The notes under the pieces were generated by a model. The model was not told the DNA's origin and did not search any database. It was given only the letters and a program-made list of their open reading frames with translations. A stretch of 64,000 nt of DNA from Streptomyces sp. NRRL S-1022 (lineage in GTDB: Bacteria; Actinomycetota; Actinomycetes; Streptomycetales; Streptomycetaceae): NCBI RefSeq assembly GCF_000720135.1, contig NZ_JOIU01000005.1, positions 62,001 to 126,000 of the forward strand. The letters run 5' to 3'. The position numbers and the translations under genes are program-made. This document shows positions 24,232-33,240 of the stretch, piece after piece; position 1 is the stretch's first letter, and every line of letters begins with the position of its first letter.

Positions 24232-26285
24232 CCCGCACCCTGCCCGGTGCCACGGACCACGTGGTGGTGGTCGGCGCCGGACTCGCCGGCCTGTCGGCGG
24301 CGCTGCACCTGCTGGGTGCCGGACGCCGGGTCACCGTCGTCGAGCGTGACGAGCTGCCCGGCGGCCGCGCCGGACGCCTCGACCTGGCCGGCTACCGGAT
24401 CGACACCGGGCCCACCGTGCTGACCATGCCCGAGCTGGCCGACGAGGCGTTCGCCGCCGTCGGGGACAGCCTGTACGAGCGCGTCGAGCTGATCCCCCTG
24501 CACCCGGCCTACCGGGCCTGTTTCGCGGACGGCAGCAGCCTCGACGTGCACACCGGCGCGGACGCGATGGCCGCGGAGGTCGAGCGGTTCGCCGGGCCGG
24601 CCGAGGCGGCGGGCTACCGGCGGCTGCGCGACTGGCTCCAGCGGCTGTACCGGGCCCAGTTGCGCCGGTTCATCGACGCCAACTTCGACTCGCCGCTCGG
24701 CCTGCTCAACGCCGACCTCGCCCGGCTGGCCGCCCTCGGCGGGTTCGGTCGCCTCGACGCGCGGATCGGCCGGTTCCTGGGCGACGAGCGGCTGCGCCGG
24801 GTGTTCTCCTTCCAGGCCCTGTACGCGGGTGTGCCCCCAGCGCGGGCGCTGGCCGCCTACGCGGTCATCGCCTACATGGACACGGTCGCCGGCGTGTACT
24901 TCCCCCGGGGCGGCATGCACGCCCTGCCGCGGGCGATGGCGGACGCCGCCGCCGCGGCCGGCGCCGAGCTGCGGTTCGGGCAGCGGGTGACCCGCCTGGA
25001 GCGGTCGGGCGAGCGCATGACGGCCGTCGTCACGGACGCCGGCCGCATCCCCTGCGACGCGGTCGTCCTCACCCCGGACCTGCCCGTCGCCTACCGGCTG
25101 CTCGGCCGCCGGCCGCGCAGACCGGTCGGACTGCGCCACTCACCCTCCGCGGTCGTGCTGCACGCCGGCACGGACCGCACCTGGCCCCGGCTCGCCCACC
25201 ACACGATCTCGTTCGGCGCGGCGTGGCACTCGACGTTCGACGAACTCACCCGCGCCGGGCGGCTGATGAGCGACCCGTCCCTGCTCGTCACCCGCCCCAC
25301 CGCCACCGACCCCGGGCTCGCGCCGCCCGGCCGCCACCTGCACTACATCCTCGCCCCCTGCCCCAACACCGACATCGGGCCGGGCGCGGCGGCCTGGTCC
25401 GACCTCGGCCCGCGCTACCGGGACACGCTGCTGCGGGAGCTGGAGCGACGCGGACTGGACGGCATCGAAGCCGCCATCGAGGAGGAGTGCCTGGTCACCC
25501 CGGCCGACTGGCACGCCCAGGGCCACGCCGCCGGAACCCCCTTCTCGGCCGCCCACACCTTCGCTCAGACCGGGCCGTTCCGGCCGCGCAACCTGGTGCG
25601 CGGCACGGAGAACGCGGTCCTGGCCGGCTGCGGCACCACCCCGGGCGTCGGCGTGCCGACCGTGCTGCTGTCGGGGAAGCTGGCCGCCGCCCGCGTCACG
25701 GGGCCGCCCGGGCGGGGGAGCGCCCGCTCCCGCCCCTCCGCCCTCCCCGGCCGGACCCGCGGTACGGCTCCCACCGCCTCCCCGGCCCCGGCCTCGTCCG
25801 CGCCCCGAGCCGTCGGGCCGGAGCCGGCGGCCGGGCCGCGAGCGCACGGGACGAGGCCTACGGCTGGCACGTCCAGCGCGTCGAGCCCACCGCCGAGGGC
25901 GACACCGCCGCGCACCCGGGCTGCCGCCGCGCAAGGACCGCCGGCCTGCCCGCCGGAGTCCCGGACTGCCACGAGGCGGCCGGAAGCACCGCAGAACCCG
26001 CCGGCCCACCCGCCGGAGTCCCCGGCTGCCACGAGGCGGCCGGAAGCACCGCAGGAACCGTCGGCCTGCCCGCCGGAGTCCCCGGCTGCCACGAGGCGGC
26101 CGGAAGCACCGCAGGAACCGTCGGCCTGCCCGCCGGAGTCCCGGACTGCCACGAGGCGGCCGGAAGCACCGCAGAACCCGCCGGCCCGCCCGCCGGAGTC
26201 CCCGGCCGTCACGAGGCGGCCGGAAGCACCGCAGAACCCGCCGGCCGGCCCCATGGCCCCCGCGACCGAAGGCAGGGCAGGATGA
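24228..26285 (+). CDS. crtI: Phytoene desaturase with ~190-residue repetitive C-terminal extension
   Basis: 685 residues, much longer than the ~500 usual for CrtI. Residues 1-493 are a standard Crt[42 protein letters not shown], and C-terminal [19 protein letters not shown]. Residues about 494-685 are low-complexity, Pro/Ala/Arg-rich, with about five copies of a 20-residue unit ([15 protein letters not shown]...). The extension stays in frame and ends in an ATGA overlap with crtB, so the reading frame is maintained rather than broken. The core should desaturate phytoene to lycopene. Confidence 0.93.
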   Translation: MTRTLPGATDHVVVVGAGLAGLSAALHLLGAGRRVTVVERDELPGGRAGRLDLAGYRIDTGPTVLTMPELADEAFAAVGDSLYERVELIPLHPAYRACFADGSSLDVHTGADAMAAEVERFAGPAEAAGYRRLRDWLQRLYRAQLRRFIDANFDSPLGLLNADLARLAALGGFGRLDARIGRFLGDERLRRVFSFQALYAGVPPARALAAYAVIAYMDTVAGVYFPRGGMHALPRAMADAAAAAGAELRFGQRVTRLERSGERMTAVVTDAGRIPCDAVVLTPDLPVAYRLLGRRPRRPVGLRHSPSAVVLHAGTDRTWPRLAHHTISFGAAWHSTFDELTRAGRLMSDPSLLVTRPTATDPGLAPPGRHLHYILAPCPNTDIGPGAAAWSDLGPRYRDTLLRELERRGLDGIEAAIEEECLVTPADWHAQGHAAGTPFSAAHTFAQTGPFRPRNLVRGTENAVLAGCGTTPGVGVPTVLLSGKLAAARVTGPPGRGSARSRPSALPGRTRGTAPTASPAPASSAPRAVGPEPAAGPRAHGTRPTAGTSSASSPPPRATPPRTRAAAAQGPPACPPESRTATRRPEAPQNPPAHPPESPAATRRPEAPQEPSACPPESPAATRRPEAPQEPSACPPESRTATRRPEAPQNPPARPPESPAVTRRPEAPQNPPAGPMAPATEGRAG
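25933..26250 (+). repeat. 60-bp tandem repeat array inside crtI 3' end (about 5.3 copies)
   Basis: Consecutive units start with CGGAAGCACCGCAG at 25981, 26041, 26101, 26161 and 26221, exactly 60 bp apart, with partial copies on both sides. Two variants alternate in the next bases (GAACCCGCCGG or GAACCGTCGG) and two in the second half (CCGGACTGCC or CCCGGCTGCC). Because 60 is a multiple of three, all copies keep the crtI frame, each coding 20 residues. No unique spacers separate the units. Confidence 0.97.
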
Positions 26286-27313
26286 CCGTTCGAGAACTGG
26301 ACGCGGCGGGGATCACCGATCCGGCCCTGCGCGCGGCCTACCGCCACTGCCGCGACCTCAACGCCCGGCACGGCCGGACCTACTTCCTCGCCACGCGGCT
26401 GCTGCCCGTCGAGCGCCGGCCCGCCGTGCACGCGCTGTACGGCTTCGCCCGCTGGGCCGACGACATCGTCGACTCGCCGGCCCCCGGCTCCGGAACGGAC
26501 GCGCGGGCGCGGGCCCTGGCCCTCCTCCAGGCGGAGCTGGAGGAGGGACTGCGGCGGGGCGGGGGCGCGGAGCCCGTCGTGCGCGCCCTCGCCGACACCG
26601 CCCGCCGCTACGCCATCGACCACGCACACTTCCTGGACTTCATGACCGCGATGCGCTCCGACCTGAGCGTGACGGCCTATCCCAGCTACGCCGACCTGAG
26701 CGCCTACATGCACGGCTCGGCCGCGGTGATCGGACTCCAGATGCTGCCGGTGCTGGGCACGGTGGTGCCGCGGGAGGAGGCCGAGCCGTACGCCGCGGCG
26801 CTCGGCGTCGCCTTCCAGCTGAGCAACTTCCTGAGGGACGTAGGCGAGGATCTGGACCGCGGCCGCGTCTACCTGCCCGCCGACCTGCTGGGCGGTCATG
26901 GTGTCGACCGGGAACTGCTGCTGTGGAGCCGTGCGACGGGCCGCCCCGACCGCCGGATCACCGCCGCGCTGAGGGAGTTCGAGGCACTGACCCGTGGCGT
27001 GTACCGGGAGGCGGTGCCCGGCATCGACCTGCTGGAACCGGTGGCGCGGCCCTGCATCCGCACCGCGGCCGTCCTGTACGGCGGCATCCTCGACGCCGTC
27101 GCCCGCGACGGCTGGACGGTGCTGCACCGGCGGTCGGTGGTGCGCACACGGCGCAGGGCGGTGGTCGCCGCCGACGGGCTGGTCCGGGTGGCGGCGGCCC
27201 GGCTGCGCGCGCGCTCCGGGCCCCGGCACCGGCCCCCCGCGCCCGCCGGTCCTCCGCCCGTGGCCGTGCTCTCGCCGGCGGTGGCCGTCCGCTCCTCCGG
27301 GGAGGTCGCGTGA
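26282..27313 (+). CDS. crtB: Phytoene synthase
   Basis: 343 residues; ATG overlaps the crtI stop (ATGA). Squalene/phytoene synthase fold: [13 protein letters not shown] (first Asp motif), [18 protein letters not shown], and second Asp motif in [17 protein letters not shown]. The last 40 residues are Pro/Ala/Val-rich and unconserved. Condenses two GGPP to phytoene. Its stop overlaps the next gene start (GTGA). Confidence 0.95.
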   Translation: MTVRELDAAGITDPALRAAYRHCRDLNARHGRTYFLATRLLPVERRPAVHALYGFARWADDIVDSPAPGSGTDARARALALLQAELEEGLRRGGGAEPVVRALADTARRYAIDHAHFLDFMTAMRSDLSVTAYPSYADLSAYMHGSAAVIGLQMLPVLGTVVPREEAEPYAAALGVAFQLSNFLRDVGEDLDRGRVYLPADLLGGHGVDRELLLWSRATGRPDRRITAALREFEALTRGVYREAVPGIDLLEPVARPCIRTAAVLYGGILDAVARDGWTVLHRRSVVRTRRRAVVAADGLVRVAAARLRARSGPRHRPPAPAGPPPVAVLSPAVAVRSSGEVA

Positions 27314-28314
27314 ACCGCCGTCGTCCGCCGCTGTCGCTGCGCCGCGGTGCCGTGCCCTGGGAGGCCCAGCGGCCCACCTGGCGCGAGGCGCGGCCCGCGG
27401 TGATCGCCGCGGCGTTGAAACGGGTGCAGGCCCGCCCGTCCGGGAACTGGTACGTCGTCGGCGCCTCCCGCGCCCTGCGCGGGGACGGCAAGCTGGCACG
27501 GACCGTGGCGGGGCAGGAGGTCGTGGTCTGGCGGGGGCCCGGCGGGCGCCTCGTCGGCGGACCTGGGATCTGCCCGCACCTGGGGGCGCCGCTGCGGGAC
27601 AGCCCGGTGCGCTGCGGCACGCTGGTGTGCCACTGGCACGGGCTGGCCCTGGACGGCGGCCCGTACGCGGGCTGGTTGCCGCTGCCGGTGCACGACGACG
27701 GCGTACTGGTGTGGGTGCGGCTGGACGCGGTGGGCGGCGAGGAGCCGCTGGAGGCACCGGTCGTACCGCGGCGTCCCGAGCCCGCGCGGGCCCTGACGGC
27801 CGTCTACACCGCAGTGGGTGTCTGCGAGCCCGAGGACGTGGTGGCCAACCGGCTCGATCCGTGGCACGGAGCGTGGTTCCACCCGTACTCGTTCGTCGAC
27901 CTGACGGTGGTGGACGCGCCCGGCACGGACGGCGCGGCGGACGAGGGCCGGGACGCCCTGACCGTCGACGTGTCGTTCAAGCTGGCGGGCCGGCTGGTGG
28001 TGCCGGTCCGCGCCGTCTTCACGGCACCCGAACCCCGCACGGTCGTCATGCACATCACCGAGGGCGAGGGAGTGGGATCCGTCGTGGAGACCCATGCGAC
28101 TCCGCTCGGCGCGGACCGGTCGGGCCGCCCGCGAACCGCCGTCGTCGAGGCGGTGGTGGCAGCCTCGCGCCGTCCCGGCTTCGCCGCCGCCCGCCGGGTC
28201 GCACCGCTGCTGCGTCCCGTGATGCGAGCCGCGGCCGGGCGGCTGTGGCGGGACGACCTGGCCTACGCCGAGCGCCGCTGGCAGCTGCGGTCCACGGGCC
28301 GCTTCCCCGGCTGA
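27310..28314 (+). CDS. Rieske [2Fe-2S] protein of carotenoid operon (DUF5914-like)
   Basis: 334 residues; GTG overlaps crtB stop. N-terminal Rieske domain with CPHLGAPL and CHWHGLAL (C-x-H ... C-x2-H) at about 80-105. The following 200 residues have [16 protein letters not shown] and THATPLG features, like a ring-hydroxylase alpha-subunit relative. It fills the fourth place of the crtEIBV-type operon (the crtV position). Likely an electron-transfer oxygenase acting on the carotenoid or on its ends; no substrate is proven. Confidence 0.85.
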   Translation: MNRRRPPLSLRRGAVPWEAQRPTWREARPAVIAAALKRVQARPSGNWYVVGASRALRGDGKLARTVAGQEVVVWRGPGGRLVGGPGICPHLGAPLRDSPVRCGTLVCHWHGLALDGGPYAGWLPLPVHDDGVLVWVRLDAVGGEEPLEAPVVPRRPEPARALTAVYTAVGVCEPEDVVANRLDPWHGAWFHPYSFVDLTVVDAPGTDGAADEGRDALTVDVSFKLAGRLVVPVRAVFTAPEPRTVVMHITEGEGVGSVVETHATPLGADRSGRPRTAVVEAVVAASRRPGFAAARRVAPLLRPVMRAAAGRLWRDDLAYAERRWQLRSTGRFPG

Positions 28315-28356
28315 ACGGCGAACGGGGGCCGGCGGGGCCGTCCTGGTACCGGGCGC

Positions 28357-28617
28357 TCACCGGCCCATTACTGCACGGCGGATGGCCCTGCGCTGGCTCG
28401 CGGTCGTGCCGCCCCAGACACCGTCCGCCTCGCCGTGCCGGACGGCCCAGTCACGGCAGGCGACCAGCACGGGGCATCGCCGGCACACCGCGCGGGCACG
28501 CGCGGTCGCGACCTCCGTCTCCGCCACGGGGAAGAACAGCTCCGGGTCCTCGCCGACGCACAGCGCCCGGACGCGCCAGTCGGGTTCGGGATTCGGGAAC
28601 GCCGGTGAACGTGTCAT
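28357..28617 (-). CDS. WhiB-like iron-sulphur regulator
   Basis: 86 residues from the ATG at 28617 with GGAGG six bases upstream. Four cysteines in the Wbl pattern: RALCVGED, then VCRRCPVLVACRDW (C-x2-C-x5-C), and the GVWGGTTASQRR turn with a basic tail. Binds a [4Fe-4S] cluster and partners the principal sigma factor in known Wbl proteins. It converges with the Rieske gene and is divergent from the photolyase, so it may belong to the light/oxidative-stress response here; which Wbl subfamily is not clear. Confidence 0.93.
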   Translation of the reverse strand: MTRSPAFPNPEPDWRVRALCVGEDPELFFPVAETEVATARARAVCRRCPVLVACRDWAVRHGEADGVWGGTTASQRRAIRRAVMGR

Positions 28618-29058
28618 GTCGCACCTCCACGGGCCCACCAGGGCAGCGGTGACACCGCGGCAGGAGAGCCACGGTTCCCGGCAGAGGCGGACGCCATGCT
28701 AACGCCGCCCGGCCACGGAACGCCATAGCCGACTTTCCGGACATACGGGTCTCGCCCGCGAGGCCGGCCCGGCAGCGGACGCGGCGGCCTCGCGGGTACA
28801 CGGCACACCGCCCCGTCCGCCGCGTCACGCGGCACGGCGCCCGGCCCCGGAGACACCGCCGTGCACCGTCGGGCCATTTCGACCGTGCGCGCCCCGCGGT
28901 TCCCCCGCTCCCGGACGGGCGGTACTTCCCCGTCGGCCGTCGTCGCGGATGCGCCCGCACCCGAACGGGGGACCGCCGGCGCCACACCGCATCCGTCGCC
29001 GGCCCACGGGGCGAATCCATTTCGAGAGTGACCCCACCGGAAGCGGAAAGTGAGCCCC
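28618..29058. other. 441-bp non-coding gap between whiB-like gene and photolyase
   Basis: No gene recognised. It must contain both divergent promoters. It includes a perfect 12-base inverted repeat (listed separately). No canonical sigma boxes could be assigned with confidence. Confidence 0.5.
28755..28796. promoter_or_regulatory. Perfect 12-base inverted repeat between whiB-like and photolyase genes
   Basis: CCCGCGAGGCCG (28755-28766) and CGGCCTCGCGGG (28785-28796), 18 bases apart. No gene ends here, so a simple terminator role is unlikely; it could be an operator or an RNA leader structure. Confidence 0.5.
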
Positions 29059-30432
29059 ATGCAGACCTCGGTCGTCGTGTTCACCTGCGATCTGCGCCTG
29101 TCGGACCATCCTCCGCTGCGTGCGGCCCTGCACGGAGGAGGCCGCGTGGTACCGCTGTTCGTGCGTGACCCAGCCGTGGACCGAGCCGGTTTCGCCGCGC
29201 CGAACCGGCTCGCGTTCCTCGCCGACTGCCTGCGGGACCTGGACGCCCGGCTGCGCGAGCGGGGCGGCCGGCTGGTGCTGCGCGAGGGCGACACGGTCAC
29301 GGAGGTGTGCCGGGTGGCCGCCGAGGCGGACGCCGACGAGGTGCACATGGCGGGCGACGCCAGCGGCTTCGCGCACGGGCGCGAACGGCGGCTGCGGCGG
29401 GCGCTGGAGGCCGACGGGCGGCGTCTGTACGTCCACGAGACGGTGAGCACCGCCGTGGCCCCGGGCGCGGTGACGCCGGCCTCCTCCGACCACTTCGCGG
29501 TGTTCACCCCGTACTACCGGTGCTGGTCCGCGCAGGGCACGCGGGACGTGCTGGACGCGCCGCGGGCGATCACCGTGCCGGAGGAGGTGGGCTCCGCCCC
29601 GCTGCCGGAGCGCGCCGGCGTGCGCGGCGTGTCGCCGGGGCTGTGCTCGGGCGGCGAGACGGAGGGGCGGCGCCTGCTCACCGCGTGGCTGCGTGCCGGC
29701 GTGGACGCCTACGAGGAACGGCACGACGACCTGGCCGGCGACGCGACCTCCCGTCTCTCTCCCCACCTGCACTTCGGCACGCTGTCACCGGTGGAGGTGG
29801 TGCACCGGGCCCGGAGGGCCGGCGGCGCGGGCGCGGAGGCGTTCGTACGGCAGGTCGCCTGGCGCGACTTCAACCGGCAGGTGCTCGCCGCACGCCCCGA
29901 CGCCGCCGCGCAGGACTACCGCACCCAGCGCGACCGGTGGCGCCGCGGCAAGGAGGCGGAGGCGGACACCGAGGCGTGGCGGGAGGGCCGCACCGGCTAC
30001 CCGGTGGTCGACGCGGCGATGCGTCAGCTGCGCCACGAGGGCTGGATGCACAACCGGGCCAGGCTGCTGGCGGCGAGCTTCCTCAGCAAGACGCTGTACG
30101 TCGACTGGCGGGTGGGCGCGCGGCACTTCCTGGACCTGCTGGTCGACGGCGACGTGGCGAACAACCAGCTGAACTGGCAGTGGATGGCCGGCACGGGCAC
30201 CGACACCCGCCCCTACCGCGTGCTCAACCCCGTCACCCAGGGCAAGCGGTACGACCCGGACGGGACGTACGTGCGGCGCTGGGTGGCGGAACTGGCGGAC
30301 GTGGCCGGTGCGGCCGCGCACGAGCCGTGGAAGCTCCCGGCACCGGTGCGCTCCGCGACCGGTTACCCCGAGCCCGTGGTGTCGCTGGCGGAGGGCCTCG
30401 ACCGCTTCAAGCAGGCCCGGGGACGGCTCTGA
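29059..30432 (+). CDS. phr: Deoxyribodipyrimidine photolyase (class I cryptochrome/photolyase)
   Basis: 457 residues from the ATG at 29059 (GTG at 29050 adds three). N-terminal Rossmann antenna domain (VVFTCDLRLSDHPPLRAAL) and C-terminal FAD domain: SRLSPHLHFGTLSP, VRQVAWRDFNRQV, GYPVVDAAMRQLRHEGWMHN, and NNQLNWQWMAGTGTD then RVLNP. Repairs pyrimidine dimers with blue light. Neighbour of litS-litR and the crt genes, as expected for a light-induced set. Its 3' end converges on litR. Confidence 0.95.
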   Translation: MQTSVVVFTCDLRLSDHPPLRAALHGGGRVVPLFVRDPAVDRAGFAAPNRLAFLADCLRDLDARLRERGGRLVLREGDTVTEVCRVAAEADADEVHMAGDASGFAHGRERRLRRALEADGRRLYVHETVSTAVAPGAVTPASSDHFAVFTPYYRCWSAQGTRDVLDAPRAITVPEEVGSAPLPERAGVRGVSPGLCSGGETEGRRLLTAWLRAGVDAYEERHDDLAGDATSRLSPHLHFGTLSPVEVVHRARRAGGAGAEAFVRQVAWRDFNRQVLAARPDAAAQDYRTQRDRWRRGKEAEADTEAWREGRTGYPVVDAAMRQLRHEGWMHNRARLLAASFLSKTLYVDWRVGARHFLDLLVDGDVANNQLNWQWMAGTGTDTRPYRVLNPVTQGKRYDPDGTYVRRWVAELADVAGAAAHEPWKLPAPVRSATGYPEPVVSLAEGLDRFKQARGRL

Positions 30433-30466
30433 GGAAGCGGCGGTGCGGCGGGAGGCCGAGGACGAG

Positions 30467-30590
30467 CCCGCGGCTCACCTCGTGGTGTACAGCGCACCCG
30501 CGGCTCATCCCGCGGTGCACGCGCGTCCGCGGCTCACCACCCGGTGCAGTCGCGCCCCCGGCTCACCCCGCGGTGTGCAGCGCGCGCAAC
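30467..30590. repeat. Degenerate ~30-bp tandem repeat at the 3' end of litR
   Basis: Four copies of a unit beginning CCGCGGCTCA, with GGCTCA at 30472, 30502, 30531 and 30560 (spacings 30, 29, 29). The last copy is the real litR stop region (TGA read on the minus strand); the other three lie in the litR-phr gap and repeat the C-terminal codons plus stop. It looks like local duplication of the litR 3' end. Confidence 0.8.
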
Positions 30591-31579
30591 GCCTCCACCG
30601 CCTGCGCCAGCCCGGCGGGCCTGAGCACGCCGGCGGGCCGGGACCGGCTCCAGCCGGGGCCGCCCAGCAGCACCGCCGGACCGCGCCGCGTCCCCTTCAT
30701 GCCCCAGCGCAGGCCGGCGACGTGCCGGGCCAGGGCGGGGGCCGCGCGTGCGCTCTCCTGGGCCCACAGCACGACCGCGACCGGGCCGAGCCGGCGTACC
30801 GCCGCGTCCAGCGCCTCGACGGGCAGCGCGGCGCCCATCATGCGCACCGGCACCCCTTCACCCGCGAGTGCCGCGTGCAGGGCCTCCAGGGGCAGGGTGT
30901 GCTGTTCGCCGGGGACACAGGCCAGCAGCACGCAGCCGGCCCCGGGGGAGGCGGCGGGCGCGGCGGGCGGCGTGCTGCGGCGCAGCACGGTGGAGACGTG
31001 CCAGGCGAGCAGGTGCTCCACCTCCACGTACTGGTCCTCGGAGGAGGCCCAGCGGCGTCCCACGGCGTGCAGGGTGGGAACCATCACCTCCTGCCAGGCG
31101 GCCACCAGGCCGTAGCGCTCCACGGCGGCGATGAGCTGCTGTTCGAGCGCGGGGGCGTCCAGCCGTACGGCGGCGCGCGCAAGGCCCCGGCACTCCAGAC
31201 GCACATCACCGAGGGGCAGCGCGCCCGCGGCCCGCGACCGCCCCGCGGGAGCCGGGGGCGGTGCGGCGGTGGCGGCTCCCGCCGCGGCGGGCGGGCCCGC
31301 GGTGGCCGTACGGGCGGCGCGGGCCGCGTCCGCCGGCGGGATGCCGGTCGCCGTCAGCCGGCACATCTCCTCGACCGTCGCCACGTCCGCCGCGGTCCAG
31401 CGCCGGTGCCCGCCCCCGGTGCGTGCGGTCGGCCCGATGCCGTAGCGGCGGTCCCACGAGCGCAGCGTCATCGGCGACACGCCGAGGCGGCGGGCCAGCA
31501 CACCGGTGGTCAGTCCGGCGTCGGCCGGTACGGCGGGCGGTCCGGGGTCAGGCTGCGCGGCGGAGCGGGCGGCGGTCAC
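30563..31579 (-). CDS. litR: MerR-family light regulator with B12-binding-like domain (LitR/CarH type)
   Basis: 338 residues from the GTG at 31579 (GAAGAGG five bases upstream); a TTG at 31597 would add six. N-terminal MerR helix-turn-helix about 20-88 (TGVLARRLGVSPMTLRSWDRRYGIGP), an Ala/Pro linker, then a helical-bundle part with W-x10-EH (RRWASSEDQYVEVEHLLAWH) and a Rossmann-like part with GEQHTLPLEAL resembling the E-x-H-x-x-G cobalamin motif, Pro replacing the final Gly. Should repress in the dark and release under light. litS is 24 bases upstream on the same strand. Confidence 0.85.
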   Translation of the reverse strand: MTAARSAAQPDPGPPAVPADAGLTTGVLARRLGVSPMTLRSWDRRYGIGPTARTGGGHRRWTAADVATVEEMCRLTATGIPPADAARAARTATAGPPAAAGAATAAPPPAPAGRSRAAGALPLGDVRLECRGLARAAVRLDAPALEQQLIAAVERYGLVAAWQEVMVPTLHAVGRRWASSEDQYVEVEHLLAWHVSTVLRRSTPPAAPAASPGAGCVLLACVPGEQHTLPLEALHAALAGEGVPVRMMGAALPVEALDAAVRRLGPVAVVLWAQESARAAPALARHVAGLRWGMKGTRRGPAVLLGGPGWSRSRPAGVLRPAGLAQAVEALRALHTAG

Positions 31580-31603
31580 GTGGTCCTCTTCCGTCAAGTG
31601 TGC

Positions 31604-32191
31604 TCACCCCGTGGCCTCGGCGTCCAGGCTGCGGCCCAGGCGCAGCAGGCCGCGCCGGGTGTGACTCTTGACCGTACCCAGCGGCCAGCCGGTGACGCGG
31701 GCGATCTGCGTCTGGGTCAGGTCACCGTAGAAGGCCAGGCACAGCACCCGCCGCTGGGCCTCGGGGAGGCGGCGCAGTTCCCGGGTCACGTCCACGCGGT
31801 TCAGTACGGCGTCCTGCGCGTACGACGTAACCGGCGAGGGGGGTGACTCGCGCGCCGCCGCCGCGGCCACGTCCGTGCGCCGGGTGCGGGCCGACAGCGC
31901 GTCGGCGATCTTGCGCCGGGCGATGCCCACGAGCCAGGCGGGCAGCGGTCCACGGCCCGGGTGGTAGCCGTGGCGTCCGCGCCAGGCCGCGAGGAACACC
32001 GTCTGGGTGACGTCCTCGGCCTCCGCGCCGTCGCCCAGGGACTGCCGCGCCAGGGACAGGACGAGCGGGGCCCAGCGGCGGTAGACGGCCTCCATGCCGT
32101 CCTCGTCACCGGCCGCGAAACGCGAGGCCAGTTCGTCCTCCGGACGCGCCAGGGGCACGGGCTCGGATTCGGTCACAGCGAGTGCGGTCAT
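31604..32191 (-). CDS. litS: ECF-family RNA polymerase sigma factor (LitS-like)
   Basis: 195 residues from the ATG at 32191 with AAGGGAG six bases upstream. Region 2: AVYRRWAPLVLSLARQSLGD and AEDVTQTVFLAAWRGRHGY; region 4: LRRLPEAQRRVLCLAFYGDLTQTQIARVTGWPLGTVKSHTRRG. No anti-sigma gene is adjacent. Next to a LitR-type regulator and carotenoid/photolyase genes, it is best read as the light-inducible sigma that transcribes the crt operons. The assignment to LitS rests on context. Confidence 0.85.
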   Translation of the reverse strand: MTALAVTESEPVPLARPEDELASRFAAGDEDGMEAVYRRWAPLVLSLARQSLGDGAEAEDVTQTVFLAAWRGRHGYHPGRGPLPAWLVGIARRKIADALSARTRRTDVAAAAARESPPSPVTSYAQDAVLNRVDVTRELRRLPEAQRRVLCLAFYGDLTQTQIARVTGWPLGTVKSHTRRGLLRLGRSLDAEATG

Positions 32192-32265
32192 GGCCTGCTC
32201 CCTTGTCCGGGGTGGCTCCCCGTCTGACGGCCACGGTCCGTCCGGCACGCTTGCGGGGGCAACTC

Positions 32266-32285
32266 GCATCGACTCTGCATCGACT
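32266..32285 (-). promoter_or_regulatory. Pair of 11-bp-spaced direct repeats upstream of litS
   Basis: GCATCGACT occurs at 32266-32274 and again at 32277-32285, exactly one helical turn (11 bp) apart, about 75 bases before the litS start. B12-dependent MerR repressors of the CarH group bind 11-bp direct repeats, so this is a candidate LitR operator. The sequence itself does not match a known consensus. Confidence 0.4.
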
Positions 32286-32715
32286 TATCCCGTGGTGGGC
32301 CACCACACGCGGTTCCCCGCGTCCCGGACCAGCGCCGGCACCGGCAGGTCTGCACCAGGAACGCGAGAGGGATTACGCCCAGCGCCGCGAAGGTGGCGGG
32401 CGCCGTGCCGCAGCCGAGCGGGACCAGGAAGACGAACCCGTACAGCGGCACGGAACCCGAACAGACCGCGGAAGACGGACGCCGCCACGCCGAGGGTCGC
32501 GATGAAGTTGAGGGCGACGGTCAGCATCAGCAGGACGGGGACCGCGAAGGAGCGCAGCAGCAGCACGAGGATGGCCAGGATGACGGCGAGCACGACCGGG
32601 ACGATGACGGTGCGGTCGCGTTCGGCCGCGCGCAGGGTGTCGTACTGCTGCGCGGTGTAGCCGCCGACCAGGGCGTCCGCGCCGGGCAGCGCGTGCAGCG
32701 CGGTGCGCCCTGCGC
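32285..32715 (-). pseudogene. Remnant of an MMPL/RND-type transporter C-terminus
   Basis: In order on the minus strand: GGYTAQQYDTLRAAERDR, a long hydrophobic run (VIVPVVLAVILAILVLLLRS then LNFIATLGVAASVF), FRGLFGF, then a frame change to VPLYGFVFLVPLG, then ATFAALGVIPLAFLVQ, then another frame change to VPALVRDAGNRVWWP and a stop. These are consecutive blocks of the C-terminal half of MMPL exporters with intervening parts missing. The N-terminal two thirds are gone, so the gene is dead. Confidence 0.85.
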
Positions 32716-32749
32716 GGCGGCCGATCCCGGGCCTCGTACGATGTCCCCC

Positions 32750-33148
32750 ATGACCGGCACCCGAGCGCACGCTCCGCGACCGCCCCTGTGGCGGCGCCGC
32801 GCGCTGCTCGTGCTGGCCCTGCTGGCCGGGCTGCTCGGCATGCACGCCCTGGCGCCCGGCGGCGGCATGGCCCACGCCGGACACGCTCCGGCCGTGCACG
32901 GAACCGTCGCCGTCACCGCGCCGGACGACTGCCCGGGCGGTGCCGGTCACTGCGGCGGTCACCAGCTGCACCACGCCGACCCCAGCTGTGCCTCGGGCGC
33001 GCCGGACGGCGCCCCGCAGCTGCCCGCGCCGGCCCCCGGCCCCGTGGCCGCCGCGCCGGCCCGCTGCCCGCGCTCCGCCCCGGCCACGGCACCGGACAGC
33101 GCCCGGGCCCCGCCCGACCTGGCCGAACTCCAACTCCTGCGGATCTAG
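32750..33148 (+). CDS. DUF6153-like small secreted/membrane protein, His-rich
   Basis: 132 residues from the ATG at 32750 (ATG at 32741 is also in frame). One N-terminal hydrophobic helix (RRRALLVLALLAGLLGMHAL) acts as anchor or signal; then a His/Cys-containing stretch (MAHAGHAPAVHG..., GHCGGHQLHHADPSC) and a Pro/Ala-rich tail. TACGAT at 32736-32741 resembles a -10 box, which would give a nearly leaderless message. It precedes a DUF305 gene by 92 bases on the same strand. Function unknown; the histidines suggest metal binding. Confidence 0.75.
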   Translation: MTGTRAHAPRPPLWRRRALLVLALLAGLLGMHALAPGGGMAHAGHAPAVHGTVAVTAPDDCPGGAGHCGGHQLHHADPSCASGAPDGAPQLPAPAPGPVAAAPARCPRSAPATAPDSARAPPDLAELQLLRI

Positions 33149-33240
33149 AGGCCGCGCCGGCCGCCCGCCCTGCCGAGCGCAGGTGTCGCGGTCGTGCTCA
33201 CGCGTGCCCGAAGATCCCTCAGAACAGCAGGAGTTCCCGC

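Noticed and set aside
25858..26169. Reverse-strand repeat protein opposite the crtI array
   Set aside because: Open only because the repeat length is a multiple of three; no ribosome site and the crtI frame is anchored by the crtB overlap.
25933..26250. CRISPR array
   Set aside because: The 60-bp units are contiguous with no unique spacers and they lie in a coding frame; no cas gene is near.
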